64,000 nucleotides of DNA from an uncultured Phascolarctobacterium sp. (GCF_937920985.1 NZ_CALDXR010000033.1:21378-85377), one strand, 5' to 3'; shown: positions 42,922 to 52,771, counted from the first letter of the stretch. Numbers and translations: made by a program. Notes: generated from the sequence alone by a model not told the origin.

Positions 42922-43773
42922 TCATTCCACCTCAATAGCTTCAACCTGTTCAACGGAAAGCGAAGTAGCCTTAGCAATATCCTCTACAGATAATCCCATA
43001 CTTAAAAGACGCTTTGCAGTTGCAGTCTTTTCTTTTGCCTTACCTTCGGCGAGACCCTGAGCCTTACCCTCGGCCAGACCTTCGGCATGTGCTTCGTCAC
43101 GCAGGTCTTTCATACGCATTTCGTAAGTCATATAGGCATCCCTCACTTTCTTGTCATTTTTAATTTCTACAATCGTGTCAGCAACCTCACGTGTAAAATT
43201 ACTGTTAATAGTATTGCTGTTGATGTAGTCAAACAGACTTTGAATGTCCGGTGACACATCACCTTTGGTTCCCAAGGTATTGAGAAACATAATAACTGCT
43301 TCATCTGCCAATTCAATATTCATGTTTTCCAGACAACGCTTCTTAAAGGTATAAATACGCTGAGAATCCTGAAAAAAATCAAACAGGCAAAAGAAAATTA
43401 TATACGTAGGAGATAATTCGTCATAATCCTGACCTTTTTGTAGCATATCCGTATCAAGCATAGCCTGATAGTAGCGGGTACGCTTAGGCAGCAGAAATTT
43501 TCCTGTAGCACGATTAACAGGATTCTTTACCTGCATTTCCAAATTGTAATGAGTATTGGCAGCATCTGCAATTCTAACATCCAAACGAATACCATGGCTG
43601 TCAGGATAAACATCGATAGTCTTCTCTGCTTCAAGATAGGTAATATCTGCAATTTGGGTGTGTAAAAGCTCTTCCAGAATATGCTTGCAGATGCGCTTTC
43701 TGAGCATAACGTGCTTGAAAAGAAAATCGTTGGACAAAGTCAGCTTGTCAAGATTAGAAATTTGCTTTTGCAT
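42922..43773 (-). CDS. Rpn family recombination-promoting nuclease / PD-(D/E)XK transposase-like
   Basis: About 283 residues. The start at 43773 (MQKQISNLDKLTLSNDFLF) follows AAAGGAGG; the open frame reaches 43911 but that part runs into the small RNA unit. A PDDEXK_2 nuclease core is visible: FLFKHVMLRKRI, YLEAEKTIDVYPD, GIRLDVRIAD and YNLEMQVKN (Asp, then ExQ). The C-terminus has an AEGLAEGKAQGLAEGKAKEK repeat and a short helical tail with LSMGLSVEDIAKATSLSVEQ. Rpn proteins cut DNA and promote RecA-independent recombination. Own extended -10 promoter (TGCTATAAT, 43789-43797). Confidence 0.88.
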   Translation of the reverse strand: MQKQISNLDKLTLSNDFLFKHVMLRKRICKHILEELLHTQIADITYLEAEKTIDVYPDSHGIRLDVRIADAANTHYNLEMQVKNPVNRATGKFLLPKRTRYYQAMLDTDMLQKGQDYDELSPTYIIFFCLFDFFQDSQRIYTFKKRCLENMNIELADEAVIMFLNTLGTKGDVSPDIQSLFDYINSNTINSNFTREVADTIVEIKNDKKVRDAYMTYEMRMKDLRDEAHAEGLAEGKAQGLAEGKAKEKTATAKRLLSMGLSVEDIAKATSLSVEQVEAIEVE

Positions 43774-43844
43774 ATGTTTCCTCCTTTGATTATAGCATAA
43801 TTTGTAGTAAAAATATATAAGCCGGCAATCGCGACTGACAAAAA

Positions 43845-43933
43845 GGAAAAGGCGCCTGCCGAAAGCTCGACAGGCGCCACTGGTCCGCATGACCAGGCAT
43901 AAGCTCCGCAAGAATGCAGCTACCTATGCAACT
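43845..43933 (-). ncRNA. candidate small structured RNA, copy B
   Basis: A minus-strand unit of about 89 nt, homologous to copy A at 2663-2752. It starts AGTTGCAT (43926-43933), then a hairpin with AGCT-GCA/TGC-AGCT arms, TGCC, a hairpin with CTGGTC/GACCAG arms, and the terminator GGCGCCTG/CAGGCGCC (43851-43878) with the same TCGAGCTTTCGG cap, then TTTTCC. Compared with copy A, three pairs in the middle stem and two in the terminator stem change on both sides, keeping pairing. It is bounded by its own promoter and terminator. The Rpn gene downstream has its own promoter. Confidence 0.7.
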
Positions 43934-43939
43934 AAGGTA

Positions 43940-43968
43940 ATTATAACACAGATAGATTGCAAAAACAA
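43940..43968 (-). promoter_or_regulatory. promoter of small RNA copy B
   Basis: TTGTTT (43963-43968), 17 bases, TATAAT (43940-43945), then six bases to AGTTGCAT, the same distance as at copy A. Confidence 0.7.
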
Positions 43969-44024
43969 TAGTTCGCAAAAAGAAAAGTAACGTTGTAATT
44001 ATTGATATATTCACTACTACAAAA

Positions 44025-44053
44025 GGCGTTCTCCCCTGCGGGAGAACGCCTTT
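44025..44053 (-). terminator. terminator after the autotransporter gene (repeated sequence type)
   Basis: An 11-base perfect stem GGCGTTCTCCC/GGGAGAACGCC followed on the minus strand by TTTTG. Third copy of the GGCGTTCT...AGAACGCC core. Confidence 0.8.
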
Positions 44054-44093
44054 ACTGTTTACTGAGCTTTATTCACTTGTCACTGCCGACAAT

Positions 44094-47000
44094 TTATTTT
44101 GCCAGCTTGTTGCCGTAATGGTCGCGCTCGCCTTTGGTTGCGTTAACGCGTACACGTTCAATCTTGTTGCGGTCACCGTCTTCACCGCTGATGCGGTCTA
44201 CACGGATGCGGCCCAATTCAGGCTCAAACTCTTTGATGATTCTTTCTTCCAGAGCTGCGCCGTTTTCAATTGCACGGTAAAGCATGGTAGCAAATTCATA
44301 ACGAGTCATCAGACGGTCACCGCCGAAGTTGCCGTCAGGATAGCCTTCAATGTAGCCATTGCCTGCCAGCTTAGCGATGTATTCATATGCCCAGTGGTTA
44401 GCCGGAACATCCGGGAAGAGCTTGGTCTTGGTTTCATCCAGCATACCGAATGCTTTTTCCATCTTAGCCATCTTAGCGCCCATTTCTGCCAATTGACCGC
44501 GCAGTTCGATAACCTCACGAGCCAGAGCAGTACGGCTGTTGCTTACATGGTTGGTACGATCCAGGGAGAAGGAGATGCCTGCGTTAACCATGTTTTCACC
44601 GTTGCCTACAGTGCCGCCAACGCTGAACATTACCTTTTCATCAGGACGGTAGTAAGCGCCGATTGCTGCTGCGTTTTGGCCTGCATAGTTACCGTAGCCT
44701 GCGGAGAAGGTCAGTTTGTCGTCTGGATCAAAGTCCATCGGGTGCAGTGCTGCCAGAGCTGCTGCGCCTGCGCCAACCTTGTTCACGCGGCTGCTCAATT
44801 GACCGATGCGGTTGCTATTGCTGATAACCTGGTTTTCAACACCATCAATACGGTTGTTGATCTTAGTTTCGGTATCAAACAGCTGACCACCGTTAATAGC
44901 GTCTTTGGAATCCTTTTTTACCTTACCGTTTGCTACATTGGTAATAGTAGTGTAGGTATCCCCTTCCTTATTCAGGGTAATCTGAGTCTTGTTAACGGTG
45001 CCGTCGTCCTTACGGTCGTACTGTACAGTGCCGCTCATTGCCTGCTGCAGTTGGGCTTCGGTTGCCGCCTTGCCGGAATCCTTGTACTGGTCAGTATTCT
45101 TAGCATCCCACTCCTTGTTGCTCAGGTTATCAACAATGTTGTTTTTGATGCTTACGCCACCGATGTTGGCTTCTTTTGAGGTTACACTGTTCAGACCAGT
45201 CAGGTCTTTATTCAGCTCAACCTTAACATTGGTACCATCATTGCTGATTTTAATGTTCTTGTCAACACTGAAGTCAACAGTTTTACCAGGTGCTACTTTA
45301 GATGCTTCGCCTCCGTTAGTGGACAAGTTCCAGCCTTGGTTTGCAGTATCTGCTACATCCTTCAACGCTTGGTCAAGCTTGCCGATTGCGGTAGTAGTAC
45401 TGTCGCCATCCGCAATATCACCTTTGTCTACCTTGCTGTACTGCAAATCACCAACCTTGTTATCTAGCTTCTGGTTCAAGTTATTTACAGCATCAACAAC
45501 GGTGGTAGTACCATTCGAGTTCTTCAGGTCATTGTTAATGTTATTAACGTTACCTAAATCGCTTGCTTTAGCAACATCGGTAATGGTAACGGTATTAATC
45601 TTCGTACCAGTCTTATCAACAACGTCCATATTAACCTTGTTGTCAGCACCAACACCGTATTCACCCGGTTTGATATGGGTATCGGTATTGCCTGCTTGAA
45701 CTGCTGCATTCAATTGGCCTACGTTAACGGCATCGGTAGAAGCGGTACCTGCGGTTACGTTATGGATTTGGCCATTGCTGCCAAAGGTTACATTATTATT
45801 GATAGTAACGTTTCCGCCGGAGAAGCTGATGCTGCCGCCTACGCCGGTGATGGATTCAATGCCGGTCAATTTGTTATTCAGCTTAAAGCTAACTTTATTA
45901 CCAGCATTGCTTACTTTGATGTTATCATCGCCATCAAATTCAACTTCATCACCAGGTTTTACATCAGATACATTGCCATTGTTAGTTTTCAGCTTCCAAC
46001 CCTTGTTGGCAGTTTCTTTTACAGCGTTCAATTGGACTACGTTTACAGCGTCGGTATCAGCAGTACCTGCTGCTACGCCGGTAATCTTGCTACCTGCAAC
46101 ATTCAGGCCACCGCTGATGGTTGTACCATTTTCACCAAGCATAATAGATTTTGCAGTATAATCAGCACCAATATAACTCATGCCAATACCGCTATTAGTA
46201 ATTGCGAAGGACTTATTACCATTAGAAATGCTGATGCTGTCGGCATTAAGGTTAATCTTGGAAGCACCGTTGGAGACAGAGGTAATGTCTTTTAAATCAC
46301 CTGCAACATTTACCTGGTAATCAGTCTGCCCGTCAGTTCTTACAGATGTAACAGTTGTATTCTTGCCATCGGACAAGGTAGTTTTTTTGCTTGCTTCCGC
46401 TTTTACAGCGTTCAGCTGGCTTACGTTGACTGCGTCGCTGTCATTAGTGCCATCTGCTACGCCGGTAATTTTGCCGGTATTGTCAATGGTAACCTTGTTG
46501 TTAAGCTTGATATCGCCGTCTGCAAAGCTGATGCTGCCTGCACCTGCACCATTGATGGATTGAATACCAGTCAAAGCAGTGTTCAGTGCCAGACCGTTGC
46601 TGTTAACTACGAGGTTAGAACCTTCTTGCAGCTTAAGGCCGATTTCCAATGCACCATCTTTAACGGTAGAAGTAATACCATCTGCACCCTTAACCTGAAC
46701 TGTATTGCCCAAAGTACTGGTAACTTCGCTGCCTTTATCATCTTTCAGACCGAAGGTCTTGTTACTGATATCAGTATTGATGCTGTTCTTTATGTCATTC
46801 AACTGGCTACCGTTTACTGCGTCAGTAGAGCCTGCAGCGATTGTACCTGCTGCTACACCGGTAATCTTGCTGCCAGCTACATTTAAGCCACCGCTGATGG
46901 TTGTTCCGTTTTCACCAAGCATGATGGATTTTGCACTATAATCAGCAGTGATATAGCTCATGCCAATACCGCTGTTAGTAATTGCAAAAGATTTATTACC

Positions 47001-50000
47001 ATTGGAAATGCTGATGCTATCTGCATTCAGGTTGATTCTGGAATCACCATTGCTAATGGATTTGATATCCTCCAGCTCATCATTCAGCTCTACTTTAACC
47101 TTAGTACCGTTATGGCTTACGCTGATGTTCTTGTCACCACTAAAGTCAACAATTTCGCCGGGTGCTACTTTAGATACTGCATCGCCGTTAGTGGAAAGCT
47201 TCCAGCCTTGGTTTGCTACTTCACTTACTGTTTTCAATTGGCCTACGTTTACAGCATCGGTATCATCAGTGCCATCTGCTAAACCGGTAATCTTCTGATT
47301 ATTTGCGTTCAGACCGCTGCTAGTGATATAAGCCTTTCCATCGTAACCTACGCCTTGGGTTTTATCCATAAAGAACTTATCTGCTTTTACGCTGTCTACG
47401 GTCAGGTCTTTCTTCAATTCCAGACCAGCGTCAGTAACCTGAAGGTTGTTTTCGCCTGCCTTCACTTTTACAGAAATCTCATTGTTTGCACCGCTAATAA
47501 TAATGCCATTGCCTGCTGCATAGGTGGTGTCTTTAGCGCTGATGGTATATTGCAATCCCTTATCTGTACTTTCTTGATTCAGTTGTACATTTTCACCAGC
47601 AACCAAAGTAGTGTGCTTGCCTGCTTCTACCTTAAGGTTTTCTACCTTGGTGTTAGTTTCTTTCAACTGACCAAAGTTAACAGCATCGGTGTCAGCATTA
47701 CCTGCTGCTACGCCGGTAATCTTTTGGTTATTTGCGTTCAGACCGCTGCTGGTAATGTATGCCTTATCGCCATAACCAATACCTGTAGCAGACATAAAGG
47801 AACTGCCAGCTTTTACGCTGTCTACAGTCAGGTCTTTCTTCAATTCCAGACCAGCGTCAGTAACCTGAAGGTTGTTTTCGCCTGCCTTCACTTTTACAGA
47901 AATCTCATTGTTTGCACCGCTAATAATAATGCCATTGCCTGCTGCATAGGTGGTGTCTTTAGCGCTGATGGTATATTGCAATCCCTTATCTGTACTTTCT
48001 TGATTCAGTTGTACATTTTCACCAGCAACCAAAGTAGTGTGCTTGCCTGCTTCTACCTTAAGGTTTTCTACCTTGGTGTTAGTTTCTTTCAACTGACCAA
48101 AGTTGACTGCATCGGTGTCATTAGTGCCATCTGCTACGCCGGTAATCTTCTGATTATTTGCATTCAGACCGCTGCTGGTGATGTACGCCTTGTCAGCGTA
48201 GCCTACGCCTTGGTTTTTATCCATGAAGAAGTCGCCAGCTTTTACGCTGTCTACAGTCAAATCATTCTTCAGTGCTACCTTAATATCTTTACCGTTATTG
48301 GTTACTTCAATATTAGCACTATCGCCGTTGAATTTAACTTCATTACCAGCTTCGCCAACAGTCACAGTAGTTTGGGTGCCACTATCTGTAGTAAATTTCC
48401 AGCCTGCATCCATTACCTTCTTCAGCTGTTCTTCTGTAGCAGCATTGCCTTTAGTTGCAAAGTCTGTATAACCAATATTAGTATTATGTAAACCGGAAAC
48501 TACTCCGTCAGTACCATTAATTATTACAGGAGTTTTTCCATCAGTACCGCCGCCAACTACTACGCTGTTTTCACTAAAGGTAGTATTGTTAACCTTAACA
48601 TTAGCACCATCAAAGCTAATCTTGCCTTCGCCTGCGCCTTGGATAGATTGCATGCCGGTCAGATTTTTGCTGACCGAAATTGCATTGCCACCATTAATTT
48701 CGATGCCATCGCCTGCAGTGTAAGTAGTATCGGTATCTGTAATGGTAGTTGCTTTGCCATCAACAGTAATGGTGGTAGTTTTGTTTGATGCATCTTTTGC
48801 AACACTTACTACAGAGCCGGATTTGATAGTATATTCCTGACCATTGATTTTAATGCCTGCTGTAGCTTCTGGAGTACCAATAGCCTCTACCTTAGAACCG
48901 GTAGCAAAGGTCTGATTAGCTGTACCATTAGAAATCTTAACGAAAGTGTCACTGCCTTCAGTACCGCCACCGCTGGTAACAGTAATAGCACCATCAACTG
49001 CCTTATCGCCATTTCTCAGCAAGCTGATAGTTGCGGAATTTGCTTTGCTGGTATCCAACGTAACTTCTTTAATATCGTCACGACTCAGCTTATTATCATT
49101 TTCCACTAATACAGCCAAGTCTTTCTTATACTCAGCCAAGCGATAAGATTGCATGGTAGCGCTCGGGTCGGTAACCTCGGCAGCCCAATAGCTGTAGAAA
49201 TGATCTCCATCCTTTACAGTCATAAGGATTTCATTGTTTTTGCCAAAGACGGTGCCTTTATAGAAATCACTGCCACTTTGATTAGTAAACACACCAATCT
49301 TACCATCAATAACATATACGTTGCTGTAATCTACCGGTTTTCCGTTATAAGTGTAGGCCTGCTTAGTATCATCCCATTTAAGCTTGTCACCTACAGTTAC
49401 AAAGCCTTTAGGCATCCCACCTTCTGGGCCAATTAAATCAACATAACCATCTTGGAAGTTTCCGTTCTCAACATAACCTTTCCAACTGGAATCCTGAATA
49501 ATATAATTCCAATCACCGACAACAGCAGTGCCGCCACTATGGCTTACACCAGTAAAAGCACTTGCAGTAATCCTGCTTAATGATTCGCCCATATTGGTTA
49601 CTGTACCACTTGCTGAAACCATCGAAGTTACTGATTGCAAAATGCTGCCTGTATCACCACCACCAATATATGCTACATCAGCAGCTTTGCCATGGGCGGA
49701 AAGCGGTGTATGCAATTTGCCATTTTCTTCAACCTTCAGTATATAGCCTTCACGCACCCAATATTTATTGGCTGCATCATAGATATACTTATGCCCATCA
49801 ATCGTCTTATCTTGTCCATCAGTCAAACCAGCTGCTTCATCACCAAACGCAACATATTGAGACTTAGCCGTTGCAGCTGCACTAGGCGGCGCCGCCAGCA
49901 CATCAAAGCTTGCACAGGTCATCACACCCGTTGCAATCAGCATTGCCAACAGCTTTTTGGTAGAGCAGCTTTTGCTGCCTCTATTCTTCGCGATTTCCGA

Positions 50001-50057
50001 AACAACAACGTAAGCATTACGAGCTTCGTTCCAAATGACTTTAAAAACCTTGTTCAT
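44094..50057 (-). CDS. trimeric autotransporter adhesin with C-terminal SLH domain
   Basis: About 1987 residues. The start at 50057 (MNKVFKVIWNEARNAYVVVS) has GGAGG nine bases upstream and gives an ESPR-type extended signal peptide, cleaved near LAAPPSA. The passenger carries repeated Hia-type TrpRing/GIN segments (GWKLSTNG, GWKLKTNN, GWNLSTNG) and at least seven neck motifs (DAVNVGQL, DAVNFGQL, DAINGGQL). A coiled stalk (RIDGVENQVISNSNRIGQLS) and the YadA membrane anchor lie at about 1755-1835. Unusually the chain continues: a coiled coil, then an SLH domain (LFPDVPANHWAYEYIAKLAG, about 1876-1930) and a charged tail. The extension should sit in the periplasm and bind peptidoglycan. Likely an adhesin. 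Confidence 0.92.
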   Translation of the reverse strand: MNKVFKVIWNEARNAYVVVSEIAKNRGSKSCSTKKLLAMLIATGVMTCASFDVLAAPPSAAATAKSQYVAFGDEAAGLTDGQDKTIDGHKYIYDAANKYWVREGYILKVEENGKLHTPLSAHGKAADVAYIGGGDTGSILQSVTSMVSASGTVTNMGESLSRITASAFTGVSHSGGTAVVGDWNYIIQDSSWKGYVENGNFQDGYVDLIGPEGGMPKGFVTVGDKLKWDDTKQAYTYNGKPVDYSNVYVIDGKIGVFTNQSGSDFYKGTVFGKNNEILMTVKDGDHFYSYWAAEVTDPSATMQSYRLAEYKKDLAVLVENDNKLSRDDIKEVTLDTSKANSATISLLRNGDKAVDGAITVTSGGGTEGSDTFVKISNGTANQTFATGSKVEAIGTPEATAGIKINGQEYTIKSGSVVSVAKDASNKTTTITVDGKATTITDTDTTYTAGDGIEINGGNAISVSKNLTGMQSIQGAGEGKISFDGANVKVNNTTFSENSVVVGGGTDGKTPVIINGTDGVVSGLHNTNIGYTDFATKGNAATEEQLKKVMDAGWKFTTDSGTQTTVTVGEAGNEVKFNGDSANIEVTNNGKDIKVALKNDLTVDSVKAGDFFMDKNQGVGYADKAYITSSGLNANNQKITGVADGTNDTDAVNFGQLKETNTKVENLKVEAGKHTTLVAGENVQLNQESTDKGLQYTISAKDTTYAAGNGIIISGANNEISVKVKAGENNLQVTDAGLELKKDLTVDSVKAGSSFMSATGIGYGDKAYITSSGLNANNQKITGVAAGNADTDAVNFGQLKETNTKVENLKVEAGKHTTLVAGENVQLNQESTDKGLQYTISAKDTTYAAGNGIIISGANNEISVKVKAGENNLQVTDAGLELKKDLTVDSVKADKFFMDKTQGVGYDGKAYITSSGLNANNQKITGLADGTDDTDAVNVGQLKTVSEVANQGWKLSTNGDAVSKVAPGEIVDFSGDKNISVSHNGTKVKVELNDELEDIKSISNGDSRINLNADSISISNGNKSFAITNSGIGMSYITADYSAKSIMLGENGTTISGGLNVAGSKITGVAAGTIAAGSTDAVNGSQLNDIKNSINTDISNKTFGLKDDKGSEVTSTLGNTVQVKGADGITSTVKDGALEIGLKLQEGSNLVVNSNGLALNTALTGIQSINGAGAGSISFADGDIKLNNKVTIDNTGKITGVADGTNDSDAVNVSQLNAVKAEASKKTTLSDGKNTTVTSVRTDGQTDYQVNVAGDLKDITSVSNGASKINLNADSISISNGNKSFAITNSGIGMSYIGADYTAKSIMLGENGTTISGGLNVAGSKITGVAAGTADTDAVNVVQLNAVKETANKGWKLKTNNGNVSDVKPGDEVEFDGDDNIKVSNAGNKVSFKLNNKLTGIESITGVGGSISFSGGNVTINNNVTFGSNGQIHNVTAGTASTDAVNVGQLNAAVQAGNTDTHIKPGEYGVGADNKVNMDVVDKTGTKINTVTITDVAKASDLGNVNNINNDLKNSNGTTTVVDAVNNLNQKLDNKVGDLQYSKVDKGDIADGDSTTTAIGKLDQALKDVADTANQGWNLSTNGGEASKVAPGKTVDFSVDKNIKISNDGTNVKVELNKDLTGLNSVTSKEANIGGVSIKNNIVDNLSNKEWDAKNTDQYKDSGKAATEAQLQQAMSGTVQYDRKDDGTVNKTQITLNKEGDTYTTITNVANGKVKKDSKDAINGGQLFDTETKINNRIDGVENQVISNSNRIGQLSSRVNKVGAGAAALAALHPMDFDPDDKLTFSAGYGNYAGQNAAAIGAYYRPDEKVMFSVGGTVGNGENMVNAGISFSLDRTNHVSNSRTALAREVIELRGQLAEMGAKMAKMEKAFGMLDETKTKLFPDVPANHWAYEYIAKLAGNGYIEGYPDGNFGGDRLMTRYEFATMLYRAIENGAALEERIIKEFEPELGRIRVDRISGEDGDRNKIERVRVNATKGERDHYGNKLAK
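47401..47678 (-). repeat. exact 278-bp repeat in the adhesin gene, copy 1
   Basis: Identical to 47827-48104, offset 426 bases (142 codons), so the reading frame is kept. It encodes the block from LKETNTKVENLKVEAGKHTT to the GLELKKDLTVDS region. A target for recombination changing adhesin length. Confidence 0.9.
47827..48104 (-). repeat. exact 278-bp repeat in the adhesin gene, copy 2
   Basis: Second copy of the 278-base identical segment. A further, diverged pair lies at about 46100-46260 and 46880-47035 (the GSKITGVAAGT/NKSFAITNSGIGMSYI region). Confidence 0.9.
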
Positions 50058-50843
50058 GCTACATTCCTCCAAAACGCTTTTTTAATATTTATCTATTTAC
50101 GTGGCCCCAATCCACGCGAGGAAGCTTATTTTATTATGTAACAATATATTTTTATTAATAAATAACACTGTATTTTCGCACTTTATTTAATAGACTTTAT
50201 TTTCGTAATAGCTTTAATATACTGTACTTTTCGGACATTCACTATTGTGGTTTATCATTAGAGGAACATCCACAATTGTATATCAAAGGCCAAAGGTAGA
50301 TATATTTTAATTAATCAGATAATTATTCTCTCAACATATACCTTATTTTTTATTATACCACCTTTGTCCGCACCAGACAAGCATTGTTCTTGTCTTTATA
50401 GTTTAAAAGCATATTGTTTTACATTAAAATCAGTTGACTACTTAATTTTTTTATTTACAAATTGAGTTTAACACTTTTCCGTATTATGCAATATATTAGG
50501 CAAAAGCTTATGTATTCATATTCTTTTTTTCAGGCACAAAATCTAACTAAAGGCACCAAAAAGCCCAGCACATATACATTTGTCAAAAAAGCAGCTCGAT
50601 AGCATCGCAGTTGTATGTGCAAGAAAATTTTTCTAGCACGCTACATTTTTGCAAAACTGCCATTTTCTTACTATACTCAGACTACTATGCAGTTCAACAC
50701 TAGAAATTTTAGCACTACCTTATCTTTATTTTTTTAAATTTTATTTATACTTAACGCGACTAAGAAATATCGCCATTTCTACAAGAGATTTTTGCAACAT
50801 GTTGCACTTTTCTCTTCTAAACACGCCACCCAAAATAGCAAAA
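50058..50843. other. AT-rich intergenic region upstream of the adhesin gene
   Basis: No gene can be supported; a 70-codon frame at 50649-50861 lacks a ribosome site and known features. ATTGTGG (50244-50250) and CCACAAT (50270-50276) form an inverted repeat about 190 bases upstream of the adhesin start, possibly an operator. GCAACATGTTGC near 50797 is a 12-base palindrome. The adhesin promoter must lie on the minus strand here, but no consensus pair stands out. Confidence 0.4.
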
Positions 50844-50876
50844 GCCCCTGAAGCAGGATAAACCTGCTTCAGGGGC
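50844..50876 (-). terminator. terminator after the sigma54-type regulator gene
   Basis: A perfect 14-base stem GCCCCTGAAGCAGG/CCTGCTTCAGGGGC followed on the minus strand by TTTTGC. Confidence 0.88.
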
Positions 50877-50890
50877 AATCAGGTTAAATT

Positions 50891-52771
50891 TTATTTTGCT
50901 TTCGGTCCCAGGCCGTACTTCTTCAGATAACGGTACAGGGTTACACGGCTGACATCAAGCATTGTTGCCAGCTTACTGATATTGCCGCCGGCAGATTTCC
51001 AGGCTGCAATAAAGGCTTCCTTGTCGTACTTCCAGGAGCGCTCCAAGGTTTTGTCACCGGGTAGCTTAATGTTTTCCGCTTCGATGATGCTGCCGGGAGT
51101 GTGGAAGAAGGCCTGCTCGATAACACCCTGCAGCTGCTTGATGTTACCCGGCCAGCTGCAGGACAGCAGCAGGGAAACAGCCTCAGGAGACAGGCGCTTT
51201 TGCGGCAGGTTGTGCTGTGCGGACATTTCCACCAGAATATGCGAAGCAATTACCTCTATATCCTTCACGCGCTCGCGCAGAGGCGGCACGCGCATGGTGG
51301 TATCCAGCACCAGCTCATACAAATTACGGGAAAACAGGCCCTTATCTGCCAAGCGCTTAAGGTTGGAATCGCAGGCAGCGATTACGCGCACATCGAACAT
51401 ACGCGGCTTGCCGCCCTTTTCCGTTGCAGGCAGGCCATGCGTCAGCGCATCAGCCAGCTTGTCGCCCATTTCGAGCGGCAGCTTTTCTACCTCATCAAGG
51501 AACAGCGTACCGCCGATAGCAAGCTCCAGCTTGCCTGCGGACTGCTGTCCGTCCTCATTTGTACCGAAGAATTCGGCCTCCAGCTCTGCCAATGAGGCGT
51601 TGTGGCATTTTACCGCAATCAGCGGAGCGGCAGCGCGGGGGCTGGCCTGATGAATGCCATGTGCCAAACGCTGCTTGCCAGTACCGGGTTCGCCCTGCAG
51701 CAGGATATTGTGGTCAGTGCGGGCAACGCGGCTGGCCTTATGCTGCAGCGCCAAAAATTCGCTGGTTTCGCCAACCATGCTATACAGGCTGTAACGGCTG
51801 CTGTAGCCTGTCGCATGGGCGATAGTTGTCTTCAAATCCTCAATGGACATAGAAAGCACCAAGGCACTTTCTACCTCGCTACCTACCTTAATCGGCATAA
51901 CAGTGGTAATATCCTCAAAGGTTCTGTCCTGGGTAATCCAGGTGATTTCACGACGCTGCGTTGCTACGCCGTGCAGCGCTTTTTTGATAGGAATATGCTC
52001 GTAGTTCAGGAACACATCTTCGAGGCGCTCGTGTCCCTCCAGACGCTTGCGGCCGTTTTCGTTGCAGTATTTTACGCTGCCGTCCTTGCCCAGCCAGTAA
52101 ACGGTTACCGGCAGCTGCTCCATCATAATGCGGTTGATGCTCCAGGCCTCCAGCATGTTCAGGTGCTGTTCGATGGAATATTTCATCGTCATCAGCAGGC
52201 TCAAAAGCAAATCATAGGGCAAATCGTTCTGATCCAAAGAAAAGAAGGAAATAATATAGCGGATTTTACCATTGACGCAGATAGGCGCGCTGCAGGCATC
52301 TCCGGAATGGCTGTCCTTAATCCACATTTCCGGACCAAACATCAAAAACGGTACGTTGTGCTCACGTGCCACGCTGATGCTGGAGGTACCAACATCCTCC
52401 TCCAATACGCGCATACCCTGAATATCCTCGATAATGCGCTGGAAGAACGGCATAGCATAGTTTTTGATTACATAGCCGTTTTCATCAATCAACAGCATGC
52501 TCAGGTTGTGGATATTGAAGTGCTGCTTGCTTTGCTCATACAGGCCATCAACATATTTAACAATGAACTCATGCGTCTTTTGATGCGCGATAATCTCTTC
52601 GCGGCTCAGCTTGTTGATTTTAGGCATTGTTTCATGCGGCAGATGCATAGCACGGCAGCGTTGCCAGCTTTCAGCAACCCACGGATGCACGTTGGGATCA
52701 ACAATACCCTCTTCCATAAACTTTCTGTAATAAGAAGCCAGCTTATCCTTATTTCTTCTCTCACGAATCAT
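50891..52771 (-). CDS. AcoR-like AAA+ enhancer-binding-type regulator lacking the GAFTGA loop
   Basis: A 626-residue regulator. The N-terminal ~200 residues are a GAF-type sensory region (VLEEDVGTSSISVAREHNVP, DACSAPICVNGKI), as in AcoR. A PAS-like segment follows (VTVYWLGKDGSVKYCNENGR, about 225). The AAA+ domain has Walker A GEPGTGKQ (about 358) and Walker B GGTLFLDEVEKLP (about 425), but the sigma54-contacting GAFTGA loop is absent: EAEFFGTNEDGQQSAGKLEL stands in its place. A Fis-type HTH ends the protein (SKLATMLDVSRVTLYRYLKK). Without GAFTGA it probably does not open sigma54 promoters and may act like TyrR with sigma70. Its target is unknown. Confidence 0.85.
   Translation of the reverse strand: MIRERRNKDKLASYYRKFMEEGIVDPNVHPWVAESWQRCRAMHLPHETMPKINKLSREEIIAHQKTHEFIVKYVDGLYEQSKQHFNIHNLSMLLIDENGYVIKNYAMPFFQRIIEDIQGMRVLEEDVGTSSISVAREHNVPFLMFGPEMWIKDSHSGDACSAPICVNGKIRYIISFFSLDQNDLPYDLLLSLLMTMKYSIEQHLNMLEAWSINRIMMEQLPVTVYWLGKDGSVKYCNENGRKRLEGHERLEDVFLNYEHIPIKKALHGVATQRREITWITQDRTFEDITTVMPIKVGSEVESALVLSMSIEDLKTTIAHATGYSSRYSLYSMVGETSEFLALQHKASRVARTDHNILLQGEPGTGKQRLAHGIHQASPRAAAPLIAVKCHNASLAELEAEFFGTNEDGQQSAGKLELAIGGTLFLDEVEKLPLEMGDKLADALTHGLPATEKGGKPRMFDVRVIAACDSNLKRLADKGLFSRNLYELVLDTTMRVPPLRERVKDIEVIASHILVEMSAQHNLPQKRLSPEAVSLLLSCSWPGNIKQLQGVIEQAFFHTPGSIIEAENIKLPGDKTLERSWKYDKEAFIAAWKSAGGNISKLATMLDVSRVTLYRYLKKYGLGPKAK

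Noticed and set aside
43774..43911. N-terminal extension of the Rpn protein
   Set aside because: The extra 46 codons are translated from the small RNA terminator region; the ATG at 43773 has a strong AAAGGAGG site.
47401..48104. CRISPR array or insertion sequence
   Set aside because: The repeats are long, in frame within the adhesin gene and only two; no short evenly spaced direct repeats with unique spacers occur in the window.
50649..50861. 70-codon plus-strand frame
   Set aside because: It runs into the terminator of the opposing regulator gene and shows no domain or ribosome site.
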